From RPQJ01 sp963726665 (lineage in GTDB: Bacteria > Pseudomonadota > Gammaproteobacteria > Steroidobacterales > Steroidobacteraceae), in the NCBI GenBank assembly GCA_963726665.1, contig CAVSDW010000014.1, positions 1-64,000 on the forward strand: a stretch of 64,000 bases of DNA, in the 5' to 3' direction. Positions 27,341-38,037 of the stretch are shown in pieces. How positions within the stretch are numbered: the first letter of the stretch is position 1; each line of letters begins with the position of its first letter. The position numbers were made by a program, and so were the translations under genes. Under the pieces are notes generated by a model. That model made no database searches, was not told where the DNA came from, and saw only the letters and a list, made by a program, of their open reading frames with translations.

Positions 27341-29452
27341 TTACCAGATCCGGACCATCTTGTCCGGCGGCAGGTACAGCTTGTCGCCGGGCTTCACGTC
27401 GTACGACCTGTCGAACGACGGCATATTGCGCACCACGCCATTCACGCGGTACTCGGACGGGCTGTGCGGGTCGGTGAGCAGGCGCTTGCGCAGCTCGTCC
27501 TCGCGGTACTTGCGGGCCCAGACCTGCGCCCAGCCGATGAAGAAGCGCTGGTCGCCGGTGAACCCGTCGAGCACCGGTGCCTCGGTGCCCGCGAGTGAGC
27601 GGCGGTAGGCCCTGTAGGCCACCGACAGCCCGGAGACGTCGCCGATGTTCTCGCCCATCGTGAGCTTGCCGTTCAGGTTCATGCCCGGGATCGGGCTGAA
27701 TGCCGAGTACTGGCTGTCCAGCACGCCGGTCTGCTCACGGAACTTGATGTCGTCGTCCGCCTTCCACCAGTCGCGCAGGACGCCATCGCCGTCGAACTGC
27801 CGGCCCTGGTCGTCGAACCCGTGGCTCACCTCGTGCCCGATGACCGCGCCGATGCCACCGTAGTTGACGGCGTTGTCGGCCTTCGCGTCGAAGAACGGCG
27901 GCTGCAGGATCGCTGCGGGGAACACGATCTCGTTGGCGGCCGGATTGTAGTAGGCGTTCACCGTCTGCGGCGTCATGCCCCACTCGGACTTGTCCACCGG
28001 CTTGCCGAGCTTTGCGAACTCGATGCGGCGGTTGGCCTCGCGCGTCCGCATGACGTTGCCGATCAGGTCGTCGCGGCGGATGGTCACGTCGGGCTTCGGC
28101 TGCCACTTGTCCGGATAGCCGATCTTGACGGTGAACTTGGCCAGCTTCTCATGTGCCGCCTGCTTCGTCTCCGGGCCCATCCAGGCGAGCTGGTCGATGG
28201 ACTCACCGAAGGTGGTGAGCAGGTTCGAGACCAGCATCTGCATCTGCGCCTTCGACTCGGCCGGGAAGAACTCGGCGACGTAGAGTCGCCCGAGCATCTC
28301 GCCCATCACGAACTCGATCTGCTGGATGCCGCGCTTCCAGCGCGGCCGCATCTCCTCGACCCCGGTCAGCGTGGTCTCGCGGAACGCGAATGCCGCCGCA
28401 GCGTACTTGCCGCCCATCAGCGGCGCGTAGTCGTCGGTCACGTGAACCCGCAGGTAGTCCTTCCAGGTCGCCAGCGGCACATCGCGAACCGCCGCGGCCA
28501 TTCCCTTGATGAAGCTCGGCTGCCCCACGACCAGCGTCGTTGCATCCGGCAAGCCCGCGGCCGACAGCCACGACTTCCAATCGAAGCCAGGCGCAAGCTT
28601 GGCCGCCGCCGCGAGGTCCATCGGGTTGTAACCCTTCACCGGGTCGCGCAGCTCGACATTGGTCCACTGCGCCTTCGCCAGCCGCTTCTCGAGCGCGACC
28701 ACGCGCTTGGCCGCCGCCGCCGCGTCCGGGCGACCGTTCATCGCGAGCAGGTCGCGCGCATAGTCCTGGTACTTGCCGCGGACCTCCGCGAAGCGCCCCT
28801 CTTCCTTCAGGTAGTAGTCGCGGTCCGGCATGCCGAGCCCGAACTGGTAGACGTGCAGCGAATTGACGTCGGGGTTCTTCTCGTCGGGCATCACGAGCGC
28901 GAGCAGCGGCGCGGCAGTCCCGAATGCGTCGATGCCCGGCGGCCCGGCTACAAAGCGCTGCTGCGCGCGCCCGAAATAGGCGATGAGTCCGGCACGATCG
29001 CCGATGCGGTCGATCGCCGCGAGTTCCGCATGCAGCGCCGCGGTGCCCTTGCGCTCGGCGGTGGCCTCGTCCATGTAGCTTGCGAACAGGTCACCGATCA
29101 TCTGCGAGTCGCTGCCCGTCGCGCCCGGGGAAGCCGCAGCCTGCTCGACGATGGTCTTCAGGTTGATTTCCACCGCGTCGGACAGCATGCCGAAAGTCCC
29201 GTAATTGGACCGGTCCGCCGGGATCTGCGTCTTCTCGAGCCACGTGCCATTCACGAATCGGTAGAAGTCGTCCTGCGGCCGGACACTGCGGTCGAAATTC
29301 GCGAGGATGACGCCCGACGACGAGTTCGCGGCGTCAGCGGACGCCGCGGCAGCGGGCTCGGCCGGCGGGGCGGCTGGCTCGGCGACGGCGGGCAGTGCGC
29401 CCGCGCCGGTGGCCAGGGTAAGCAGGCAGGCGATGGACAACGAGAGACGCAT
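27341..29452 (-). CDS. M13-family metalloendopeptidase (PepO/neprilysin type)
   Basis: Secreted zinc peptidase of 703 residues with a signal peptide (cut near ALPAVAEP). The N-terminal M13 domain has DDFYRFVNGTWLEKTQIPADRS. The zinc site is GHEVSHGFDDQG (the HExxH form HEVSH, near 538) with the third ligand Glu in ENIGDVSG near 600. NAYYNPAANEIVFPAAILQPPFFD is a family hallmark, and the protein ends with the conserved R and W (KMVRIW). Intact. The substrate is probably small peptides in the periplasm. Confidence 0.95.
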   Translation of the reverse strand: MRLSLSIACLLTLATGAGALPAVAEPAAPPAEPAAAASADAANSSSGVILANFDRSVRPQDDFYRFVNGTWLEKTQIPADRSNYGTFGMLSDAVEINLKTIVEQAAASPGATGSDSQMIGDLFASYMDEATAERKGTAALHAELAAIDRIGDRAGLIAYFGRAQQRFVAGPPGIDAFGTAAPLLALVMPDEKNPDVNSLHVYQFGLGMPDRDYYLKEEGRFAEVRGKYQDYARDLLAMNGRPDAAAAAKRVVALEKRLAKAQWTNVELRDPVKGYNPMDLAAAAKLAPGFDWKSWLSAAGLPDATTLVVGQPSFIKGMAAAVRDVPLATWKDYLRVHVTDDYAPLMGGKYAAAAFAFRETTLTGVEEMRPRWKRGIQQIEFVMGEMLGRLYVAEFFPAESKAQMQMLVSNLLTTFGESIDQLAWMGPETKQAAHEKLAKFTVKIGYPDKWQPKPDVTIRRDDLIGNVMRTREANRRIEFAKLGKPVDKSEWGMTPQTVNAYYNPAANEIVFPAAILQPPFFDAKADNAVNYGGIGAVIGHEVSHGFDDQGRQFDGDGVLRDWWKADDDIKFREQTGVLDSQYSAFSPIPGMNLNGKLTMGENIGDVSGLSVAYRAYRRSLAGTEAPVLDGFTGDQRFFIGWAQVWARKYREDELRKRLLTDPHSPSEYRVNGVVRNMPSFDRSYDVKPGDKLYLPPDKMVRIW

Positions 29453-29525
29453 GTTGCTGGGCTCCGTAAGAGGCTCGGCCGTCCACTTCGCCGGGACCGC
29501 CGGAAGGGCGCGCATTATAGAGGAA

Positions 29526-30266
29526 TCAGGCGAATCCGAGCCGGACGTGAACTGGCCAGCGCAGCCGGCGGGGGCCGGTTCCGCCCCAGGCGGACTCGAG
29601 CGGGCCTCGCAGCCCCGGCAGAGGGTCGCGGCCGTGGTGGTCCTTGTAGCGCTGGACCGACGACCATGACGCCAGGTAGCCCATGACCTGCTCCAGGTCC
29701 CACTGGGTCTCGAGCGCCAGCGCCGGCGGCGTGGCCTCTCGCCATGGAAACGGCAGCGTCCGGTAGCCTTCCTCGACGTAGCGCCGCTCGGGGGGCCACC
29801 AGGCACCCACCACGTGCTGGTAGAAATCGTCGATCACCGCATCGACAGCGTCGTCCAGCTGGAATTTCTCGTAGGTCCATGCCGCCACGACCCCACCCGG
29901 CACGAGCACGCGACGGCACTCTGCGTGAAACCGCTCGAAGTCGAACCAGTGCACGGCCTGCGCGGCCGCGACGAGCGACGCGGAGCGGTCGCGCAGCGGA
30001 AGCCGCTCCGCGAGGGCGCCGACGTAGGCGACATTCGGACCCGGTGTCGCGTTGCGCAACTGGGCCAGGCTGCCATCGAGCGCCAGCACGGTGTCGAAGT
30101 GCTCCGCGAGGGCGACCGCCGCCTGCCCGTTGCCGGTCGCGCAGTCGACGGCCAGGCGGCGGTCGGGTGCCTGCGACGCGATCCAGTCGATCAGCTCCGG
30201 TGGATAGCCTGGACGATAGCGGCTGTAGACCGCCGACTGGCGGGAGAAGTGATCCTTGAACGACAT
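29526..30266 (-). CDS. Class I SAM-dependent methyltransferase
   Basis: 246 residues beginning MSFKDHFSRQSAVYSRYRPGYP, the opening of the small-molecule methyltransferase group related to yeast Tmt1-like and UbiE-like proteins. Motif I is AVDCATGNGQAAVAL, followed by LALDGS, and ALAEAAAQAVHWFD-type residues (AAAQAVHWFDFERF). It ends with LRWPVHVRLGFA. Substrate unknown. Confidence 0.8.
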   Translation of the reverse strand: MSFKDHFSRQSAVYSRYRPGYPPELIDWIASQAPDRRLAVDCATGNGQAAVALAEHFDTVLALDGSLAQLRNATPGPNVAYVGALAERLPLRDRSASLVAAAQAVHWFDFERFHAECRRVLVPGGVVAAWTYEKFQLDDAVDAVIDDFYQHVVGAWWPPERRYVEEGYRTLPFPWREATPPALALETQWDLEQVMGYLASWSSVQRYKDHHGRDPLPGLRGPLESAWGGTGPRRLRWPVHVRLGFA

Positions 30267-30347
30267 GGCGCGCTCCTGCGCCCATGGTGCGCGGGCGCCC
30301 GGCTCCGCTGCAACCATGAGCCGCGCAGTGGCATAGAATCCGCCACC

Positions 30348-30785
30348 ATGAATGAAATACAGGTCGTCGACATCGCGCACGCGATCCAGCTCGCGGTCGC
30401 GCCGGTCTTCCTGCTGTCGGGCATCGGCGTGATGCTCGGCGTGCTCACGAATCGCCTGGCACGCATCGTGGACCGGGCGCGCAAGGTGGAGGAAAGCCTG
30501 CGGCAGGCGACCGCCCACGACATCCCCGAGTCCCGCGTGCAACTGGGTGTCGCCTCGCGCCGCGCCCGGTTCATCAACGCCTCGATCACGCTCTGCACGA
30601 TCGCCGCGCTGCTCATCGCGCTCGTGGTCGCGCTCCTGTTCTCGAGCACCTTCGTGCCGATCAGCCTGGCCGTGTACGTGGCGGCGCTCTTCGTGGTGGC
30701 CATGATCGCGCTGGTCGGCGCGCTGGTGAGCTTCCTGATCGAGGTGCGCATCGCGACCGCGGCGCTCCGGATCGGCGTCAAGTGA
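30348..30785 (+). CDS. DUF2721 membrane protein
   Basis: 145 residues with three predicted helices. The N-terminus IAHAIQLAVAPVFLLSGIGVML and the following LTNRLARIVDRAR match DUF2721, and the C-terminal half has ITLCTIAALLIALVVALLF. Function unknown. A TAGAAT hexamer at 30334–30339 lies just upstream of the ATG and may be part of a promoter. Confidence 0.8.
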   Translation: MNEIQVVDIAHAIQLAVAPVFLLSGIGVMLGVLTNRLARIVDRARKVEESLRQATAHDIPESRVQLGVASRRARFINASITLCTIAALLIALVVALLFSSTFVPISLAVYVAALFVVAMIALVGALVSFLIEVRIATAALRIGVK

Positions 30786-30796
30786 CGACGCCGGTC

Positions 30797-30830
30797 AAAA
30801 AAAAAGGCCCCGGGTTTGAGGCCCGGGGCC
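30797..30830 (-). terminator. Rho-independent terminator of the 65-residue gene
   Basis: A 9-base GC stem GGCCCCGGG / CCCGGGGCC (30806–30830) with a 7-base loop is followed, in the minus direction, by nine T (A run at 30797–30805 on the plus strand). It lies 63 bases past the stop of the small minus-strand gene. The plus-strand DUF2721 gene ends just beyond it and could use only the stem. Confidence 0.85.
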
Positions 30831-30892
30831 GAGTAGCGGACTTTGGTCGAAGGGAAGGGAAAAGTCCGCCAGGGGATCGTCGATTCAGGTCC

Positions 30893-31090
30893 TCAGTGCA
30901 GCCGGGACCACTGCAGCACTTTCACTTCGCGCGCGGCCAGGCCCATGTTGTGGGCGATGATGCGCGACGCCTCGCGAAGTTCCCGGCCGGGCTTCGGCTG
31001 GCCGTCGAGTTCCACGACGCCGCGGTACTCCTGAAGGCCACGCGGATCCGGCTCGTCCACCAGGAAGTGCGCGTAGTACTTGTTGCTCAT
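30893..31090 (-). CDS. Small protein of unknown function (65 aa)
   Basis: MSNKYYAHFLVDEPDPRGLQ opens a compact soluble protein with no signal peptide or membrane helix. The length is 65 residues. Support comes from a complete ATG frame, codon use like its neighbours, and a strong terminator directly downstream on the same strand. No family recognised. Confidence 0.55.
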   Translation of the reverse strand: MSNKYYAHFLVDEPDPRGLQEYRGVVELDGQPKPGRELREASRIIAHNMGLAAREVKVLQWSRLH

Positions 31091-31186
31091 GGCACGGAAA
31101 GCTACTGATGCGCCCGCGGCGAAACCGTGATCCCTCGCACATCTCCGGCCGGACGCGGCGCCGGTGACGCCGATGACGCCGGAAAC

Positions 31187-31702
31187 ATGACGCGATACCG
31201 AAAATCCGAGCCCGCGGGCTCGCAGTTCGCGACCGCCGAGGGCGCGCGCAGGCTGCGGGAGGAACTCGACTACCTGTGGCGGATTCAGCGACCCCAGGTG
31301 ACGCGCGCCGTGCAGGAAGCCGCCGCGCAGGGCGACCGGTCGGAGAACGCGGAGTACATCTACGGCAAGAAGCAGCTGCGCGAGATCGACCGCCGCGTGC
31401 GCTTCCTGCGCAAGCGCCTGGAGGGCCTGGTCGTGGTGTCGCGACCACCGGACGACGTCGGCCGCGTGTATTTCGGCGCCTGGGTGCGCATCGAGGACGA
31501 CGAGGGCCACGAGACCGAGCTGCGCATCGTCGGGCCCGACGAGATCGACCCCGCGCGGCGCTACGTGAGCATGGACTCACCGATCGCTCGCGCGCTCATG
31601 CGCCGGGGGACCGGCGACGAGTTCACCGTGGAGGTACCGGGCGGGCAGCGGACGTACGTGGTGACGGAGATCCGTTACGAGACCGATGAAGAGAGCGGAT
31701 AG
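31187..31702 (+). CDS. greB: Transcription elongation factor GreB
   Basis: Rescues backtracked RNA polymerase by stimulating transcript cleavage. 171 residues. The N-terminal coiled coil carries the tip acidic residues in GDRSENAEYIYGKKQLREIDRR, a GreB-type sequence, and the C-terminal domain has WVRIEDDEG and VSMDSPIARALMRRGTGDEF. GreB rather than GreA because of EYIYGKKQLREIDRR. The stop lies inside the left arm of an inverted repeat. Confidence 0.95.
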   Translation: MTRYRKSEPAGSQFATAEGARRLREELDYLWRIQRPQVTRAVQEAAAQGDRSENAEYIYGKKQLREIDRRVRFLRKRLEGLVVVSRPPDDVGRVYFGAWVRIEDDEGHETELRIVGPDEIDPARRYVSMDSPIARALMRRGTGDEFTVEVPGGQRTYVVTEIRYETDEESG

Positions 31703-31819
31703 TGAATAGCGGATAGCGGATAGTGGGAAGGGCGAGCTGGCGTGCCAGCGGGCCGACCTTCCGAGCTTGCCGCGGCCTCACCGACATCCGCTGATCCGCT
31801 GATCATTAGTCACTGCTCT
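31691..31819. repeat. Imperfect inverted repeat spanning the greB and GFA stop codons
   Basis: The left arm 31691–31724 carries GAGAGCGGATAGTG and two AGCGGAT units, and the right arm 31784–31819 carries two ATCCGCT units then AGTCACTGCTCTC, roughly its reverse complement. The two stop codons of the convergent genes lie within the arms. The centre is GC-rich. It could serve as a two-way terminator; no T-run is present. The arms also look like tandem repeats of GCGGATA. Confidence 0.55.
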
Positions 31820-32234
31820 CCGAATGGTCCGGCGGCTCGATCGTCGGCAACTCACGGCCGCTCCAGTCGGCCCACCGGGCGCGGCTTCCCCAGTACGAGT
31901 GCGCCTGCGGCTCGAGTCCCTCGGCGGAATCGAGGCTGGCCAGCGTCACGTGGGTCTCGTCGGGCCAGTGTCCGGATTGGAAGAGCAGCATCGAGCCGCA
32001 GCGACTGCAGAAGCTGCGGGTTGCCTGCGCCGAGGACTGGAAGCGCGAGAGCAGTTCCTCGCCGCTCTCGATCGTCACCGCGTCACTCGGGAATCCCGCC
32101 CAGGTCACGAAGCCCGCACCGTGGGCGCGACGGCACATCGAGCAGTGGCAGTGGGCGATCCAGTTCGGCGGAAGCGCGGCGCGCAGGCGCACCGCGCCGC
32201 AGAGGCAGCCCCCGCCGATGCTCGTCGTCGTCAC
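31806..32234 (-). CDS. GFA/CENP-V domain zinc protein
   Basis: 142 residues of the glutathione-dependent formaldehyde-activating (GFA) fold family. Zinc-binding cysteines appear as GGCLCGAVRL, HCHCSMCRR and SFCSRCGS. Members usually bind zinc and their reactions are mostly unproven. The GTG start overlaps the stop of the homospermidine synthase gene as GTGA, so it is likely translated with it. Confidence 0.85.
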   Translation of the reverse strand: MTTTSIGGGCLCGAVRLRAALPPNWIAHCHCSMCRRAHGAGFVTWAGFPSDAVTIESGEELLSRFQSSAQATRSFCSRCGSMLLFQSGHWPDETHVTLASLDSAEGLEPQAHSYWGSRARWADWSGRELPTIEPPDHSESSD

Positions 32235-33649
32235 ACGACCCGGACGTTCTTGAACTGCCAGGGATCCGTGTCGTCGGTGTCCTCCGGGAACAGGCGGCCC
32301 CGATCGACGAGCGGGTGCCACTCCGTGTACTCGCCCACCACGTTCCCGAGATAGGGCGTGCAGATCTCGAGGACCCGCCGGTAGTCGATCTCGTCCGGCT
32401 CGACGACGCCCTCGTTCGGGTTCTCCATCGCCCAGATCAGCCCGCCGAGCACCGAGACCGTCACCTGCAGCGAGGTCGCGTTGTTGTGCGGGCAGAGCTT
32501 GCGGGCCTCCTCCACGCTGAGCTGCGAGCCGTACCAGTACGCGTTCTTCTTGTGGCCGGCGAGCAGCACGCCGAGTTCGTCCGTGCCCTTGACGATCTCG
32601 TCCATCATGATCCGCTTGCGATCCTGGATGATCCAGTTGCGGCCGGCGAGCTCGAACACGGAAAGGACTGCGTCGTCGCTCGGGTGGTACGCGTAGTGCA
32701 CGGTCGGTCGATACACGACCTGCTCGCCCTTCTTCACGGACAGGTAGTCCGAAATCGAGATGGCCTCGTTGTGGGTGATGAGGAAGCCGTGGAAGTGACC
32801 AGCCTTCGGCGTCCAGGTGCGCACGCGCGTCGCCGCGCCCGGCTGCATCAGGTAAATGGCGCTGCCCCGGCCGAAATCGTGCTTCTTGCCGTCGCGCGGC
32901 CAGTTCTTCTCGTGCGAGCCCCAGCCGAGCTCGGCCGGCTGGCAACCCTCGCCCACGAACCCGTCCACCGACCAGGTGTTCACGAATTCGTCCTGCTCCT
33001 TCGCATGCGAGCCCACCTGCGTGTCGCGTTCGGCGATGTGGATCACCTTGACGCCGAGCTTCTGGGCGAGCTGCGCCCAGGCCTCGCGGGTGCCGGGGTC
33101 GCCGTGCTCGACGCCGGTGTCGGCCGCGATGTTGAGAAGCGCCTGCTTCACGAAGTGCGAAACGAGGCCCGGATTCGCGCCGTGAGTCAGCAACGCGGTC
33201 GGCGCACGCACCTTGGTGCCGCGCAGCGCCAGCGCCGCCTCGCGCAACGCGTAGTTCGAGCGGCGCGACGGGGAGACGGTCGGATCCGTGTAGCCGCCGG
33301 CCCAGGGCTCGATGCAGGTGTCGAGATAGAGGGCGCCCTGCTCCCAGCAGAACTGGACGAGGGCGATGCTCGAAACGTCCACCGAGAGGTTCAACAGGAA
33401 ATCGCCGCGGCCGACCAGCGGGTCGAGCACGTGCTTGAAGTTCTCGCGCGTGAGCCGGTGCTTGACGAACCGCACCCCGTATTCGGCCGCGACTTTTTCG
33501 CCTGCCTCGTCCGCCGTGACGATGGTGATCATGTCGGGCTTGATTCCGACGTGGCGGAGAATCAGCGGCAGGACGCCCTGGCCGATGCTCCCGAATCCGA
33601 CGAACACCAGTCGCCCGGGGAAATTGACGTGGACGGGGAACTTGCTCAT
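32231..33649 (-). CDS. hss: Homospermidine synthase
   Basis: NAD-dependent enzyme that joins two putrescines (or putrescine and spermidine) to homospermidine. 472 residues, the usual bacterial length. The NAD-binding GFGSIGQG is at about 18–25. Other family blocks are LDTCIEPWAGGY, THGANPGLVSHF, AERDTQVG and NTWSVDGFVGEG. The saccharopine dehydrogenase-like family is well defined, and Hss is the best fit. SpeA lies 1.8 kb away, which would supply agmatine and then putrescine. Confidence 0.88.
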   Translation of the reverse strand: MSKFPVHVNFPGRLVFVGFGSIGQGVLPLILRHVGIKPDMITIVTADEAGEKVAAEYGVRFVKHRLTRENFKHVLDPLVGRGDFLLNLSVDVSSIALVQFCWEQGALYLDTCIEPWAGGYTDPTVSPSRRSNYALREAALALRGTKVRAPTALLTHGANPGLVSHFVKQALLNIAADTGVEHGDPGTREAWAQLAQKLGVKVIHIAERDTQVGSHAKEQDEFVNTWSVDGFVGEGCQPAELGWGSHEKNWPRDGKKHDFGRGSAIYLMQPGAATRVRTWTPKAGHFHGFLITHNEAISISDYLSVKKGEQVVYRPTVHYAYHPSDDAVLSVFELAGRNWIIQDRKRIMMDEIVKGTDELGVLLAGHKKNAYWYGSQLSVEEARKLCPHNNATSLQVTVSVLGGLIWAMENPNEGVVEPDEIDYRRVLEICTPYLGNVVGEYTEWHPLVDRGRLFPEDTDDTDPWQFKNVRVV

Positions 33650-33755
33650 TGCGACACCGGCGAATGCTGGAAAAGAGTGACGGGTAGAGGCCTGGCCTGC
33701 CTGTTACTTTAGTCTACCTATTATTAGCCGCGGGTCACGCCGCCCGGAAGGGCGC

Positions 33756-34433
33756 TCAGCCACGCGGCGCACCTTCGCGCCAGTGCGGCGGGTAGGTGCG
33801 CTCGAACCCGGGCAGCGTCTGCATGCGACCGATCCAGCGCGCAATCGCCGGGTACGTCGTCTCCATCGGCAGGAAGCGCGACCTCAGGTCCCCTGCCTCG
33901 CGCTTTTCCATGGCGCGCAGCAGGAGCATGATCCCGGGGAATACCACCATGTCCGCTGCCGACACGTGATCGCCCACCAGCCAGTCCGACTTGCTGAGCC
34001 GTCCCTCGATCGTGCGGGCCTCGCCGGCCACGAGGTGAGTGGCGCGCGTGACTTCCTCGACGCGCTCGTCCATCTGGCCGAAGAACACGGCCGACACGAT
34101 CTCCATGAGATGGGTCTCGGCGTATGCCTGGTATTCGCAGATCACGCGCATGACGGTGCCCGCCTCCTCGGCCGTGCGGCCGAAGAGCGGCGGCTCCGGG
34201 TACTTGCGATCGAGGTACAGCAGGCAGGCGAGCGACTCGAACACGACGAACTCGCCGTCCTTGAGCACCGGTACCCGGCCACGCGGATTCATGCGCAGCA
34301 TCTGCGGCGACTTGTGCTCCTGCTTGGAGAACTGGAGCACGCGCGACTCGTAAGGGAGCTGCTTGTATTCGAGCGCGAGCTGCACTCGCCAGGAGTACGG
34401 GCTGCCGCTGCCCCAGTAGAGTTCGATGGTCAT
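33756..34433 (-). CDS. Glutathione S-transferase family protein
   Basis: 225 residues with the thioredoxin-like N-terminal domain: ELYWGSGSPYSWRVQLAL places Ser/Tyr where GSTs activate glutathione, NPRGRVPVLKDGEFVVFESLAC includes the cis-Pro and the Glu-Ser glutathione site, and the C-terminal helical domain follows with DWLVGDHVSAADMVVFPGI. Substrate unknown. About 100 bases upstream of hss in the minus direction. Confidence 0.85.
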   Translation of the reverse strand: MTIELYWGSGSPYSWRVQLALEYKQLPYESRVLQFSKQEHKSPQMLRMNPRGRVPVLKDGEFVVFESLACLLYLDRKYPEPPLFGRTAEEAGTVMRVICEYQAYAETHLMEIVSAVFFGQMDERVEEVTRATHLVAGEARTIEGRLSKSDWLVGDHVSAADMVVFPGIMLLLRAMEKREAGDLRSRFLPMETTYPAIARWIGRMQTLPGFERTYPPHWREGAPRG

Positions 34434-34528
34434 CGCGCGTCCTCCCGGCCGTCGCCCGCCCGGGTCGGACCGGCGCCCGGATTGTACTGACGACGGCCGG
34501 GCGACGGTACCTGACACGAGGAGAAGCC

Positions 34529-35377
34529 TTGGGAACCCTGATCCAGGCCGAGGAACTCGCGCGCCGGCTAGGCGAGCCGTCACTTCGGATATTCGACTGC
34601 CGGTTCGACCTCGCGCGCCCGGACGCGGGGCGGGAGTCTTACGCCTCGGGCCACGTCCCCGGCGCTGCGTACGCGGACCTGAACCGCGACCTGTCGGCCG
34701 AGGTGACTGCGTTGTCCGGGCGACATCCGCTGCCGACCCCGGCTGCGTTCGAATCGCGGCTGCGCGCCTTCGGCGTGAATCGCGATTCGGTCGTCGTGGC
34801 CTACGACGACGGCAACGGCATGTACGCCTCGCGCCTGTGGTGGATGCTGCGCTGGCTCGGCTTCGACGAGGTCTTCGTGCTGGACGGCGGCCTGCGTCGC
34901 TGGACCGATCTCGGCCTGCCGACCGACTCGGAGGTGACGACACGCGAACCCGGCGATTTCATCGCGCACCCGAGGCCCGGGCTCGCGGTGGACGCCTCCT
35001 GCGTCCTCGGGGAATCGGGCAATCGCGCCGCGGCCGTGCTCGACGCGCGCGCGCCGGAGCGCTACCGGGGCGAGGTCGAACCGATCGACGCGGTTGCCGG
35101 CCACGTGCCCGGCGCCCTGAACCAGCCGTTCACGGCCAGTCTCGGCGCGGACGGCAGGTTCCTGCCGCGCGAGGCGCTGCGTGCTCTCTTCGCGGGCAGG
35201 CTCGAGGGCGTAGCGCCCGAGCGAACGATCGCGATGTGCGGCTCCGGCGTCACCGCGTGTCACCTCCTGCTCGCGATGGAACACGCGGGGCTCGTCGGCG
35301 CGAAGCTCTACCCGGGCTCGTGGAGCGAGTGGTCGCGAGACCCGTCCCGGCCGGTCGCGCGCGGGCCCGCCCCCTGA
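34529..35377 (+). CDS. Tandem-rhodanese sulfurtransferase (SseA type)
   Basis: 282 residues with two rhodanese domains. The C-terminal active loop CGSGVTAC has its Cys near 237, as in 3-mercaptopyruvate sulfurtransferase rather than thiosulfate sulfurtransferase (which uses CRKGVTA). Structural signatures are IFDCRFDLARPDAGR, HVPGAAYADLNRDLS and SWSEWSRDP. The TTG start at 34529 is chosen for GAGGAGAAG placed 4 bases upstream; the longer frame upstream has no family match. Confidence 0.85.
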   Translation: MGTLIQAEELARRLGEPSLRIFDCRFDLARPDAGRESYASGHVPGAAYADLNRDLSAEVTALSGRHPLPTPAAFESRLRAFGVNRDSVVVAYDDGNGMYASRLWWMLRWLGFDEVFVLDGGLRRWTDLGLPTDSEVTTREPGDFIAHPRPGLAVDASCVLGESGNRAAAVLDARAPERYRGEVEPIDAVAGHVPGALNQPFTASLGADGRFLPREALRALFAGRLEGVAPERTIAMCGSGVTACHLLLAMEHAGLVGAKLYPGSWSEWSRDPSRPVARGPAP

Positions 35378-35469
35378 CCGCGCGACAGGCGCATTGCGCG
35401 CCGGCGTGCTTCTGCTATCGTGCGCCCCTCTTTTTTCCGCCTGGCCCGGAGCCGCGAGTGGAAAACGCA

Positions 35470-37410
<1,941 letters not shown>

Positions 37411-37443
37411 ATCGCGGCTGACTGGCGGCCAAGGGAGTACACG

Positions 37444-37728
37444 ATGGATTCCAGGACCCTGATCGCGATCTTCGGCACGGTGTTCATGGCTGAACTGGGC
37501 GACAAGACCCAGCTCGCCACGGTGCTCTTCGCGTCGAACGCCGCAAACCGGCCGCTGTGGGTATTCGCAGCTGCGTCGGCGGCGTTGCTGGCGGCGACGG
37601 CGATCGGCGTCGCGGCCGGAAGCATGCTCTCGAACTACATCAACACGCGGCACCTGTCCGTGCTCGCCGGAATCGGCTTCATCGTGATCGGTGCCTGGAC
37701 ACTCTGGGGCGCCTTGCGCGCTGCCTGA
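37444..37728 (+). CDS. Half-size TMEM165/Gdt1 family protein (UPF0016)
   Basis: 94 residues with three predicted helices and one ELGDKTQ motif (17–23), the cation-binding signature. Full members have two such halves; single-half bacterial proteins probably pair as dimers. Known relatives export Mn2+ or Ca2+. It starts 34 bases after speA and may be cotranscribed. Confidence 0.85.
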   Translation: MDSRTLIAIFGTVFMAELGDKTQLATVLFASNAANRPLWVFAAASAALLAATAIGVAAGSMLSNYINTRHLSVLAGIGFIVIGAWTLWGALRAA

Positions 37729-38037
37729 GCGCAGCGGGACCGTCACGTGCCTCGGCAGTGCGGTGACCGAACAGCGGGCAGCATCGCTATTTTTTTTGCG
37801 TTGCATCAATGATTTAGGTTGCAACGCCCGCCGTTTCTTGAGTAGTCTTGGGCCGTCAGGAATTCCAGGCACCGGACTTAAGGCCTACAGCCGACGTACT
37901 CGCGCGGGTTTCGCCTCCTCCCTCCTCCGGTGCATTCGCCCTTGCCAGCCATCATTCCAGCCGCCAGCCGCATTCCGTGCCGCGTGGCGCGGGCGTGCTG
38001 GCGCTTGTCGTTCGAGCACGAGTGAGCGAGCACAACG
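37729..38037 (+). promoter_or_regulatory. 309-base leader upstream of the first RRM gene
   Basis: No gene is supported here. A run of eight T at 37790–37797 could end the Gdt1 transcript. Next to it, an 8-base perfect inverted repeat, GCGTTGCA at 37798–37805 and TGCAACGC at 37820–37827, encloses a 14-base AT-rich loop. The remaining ~200 bases are AT-richer than the flanking genes and lead into the RRM start. A long untranslated leader is plausible, by analogy with the similar gap before the second RRM gene. No clear promoter pair was found. Confidence 0.4.

Noticed and set aside
37798..37827. Known riboswitch in the first RRM leader
   Set aside because: The hairpin GCGTTGCA / TGCAACGC matches no riboswitch core I know; kept only as a leader structure.
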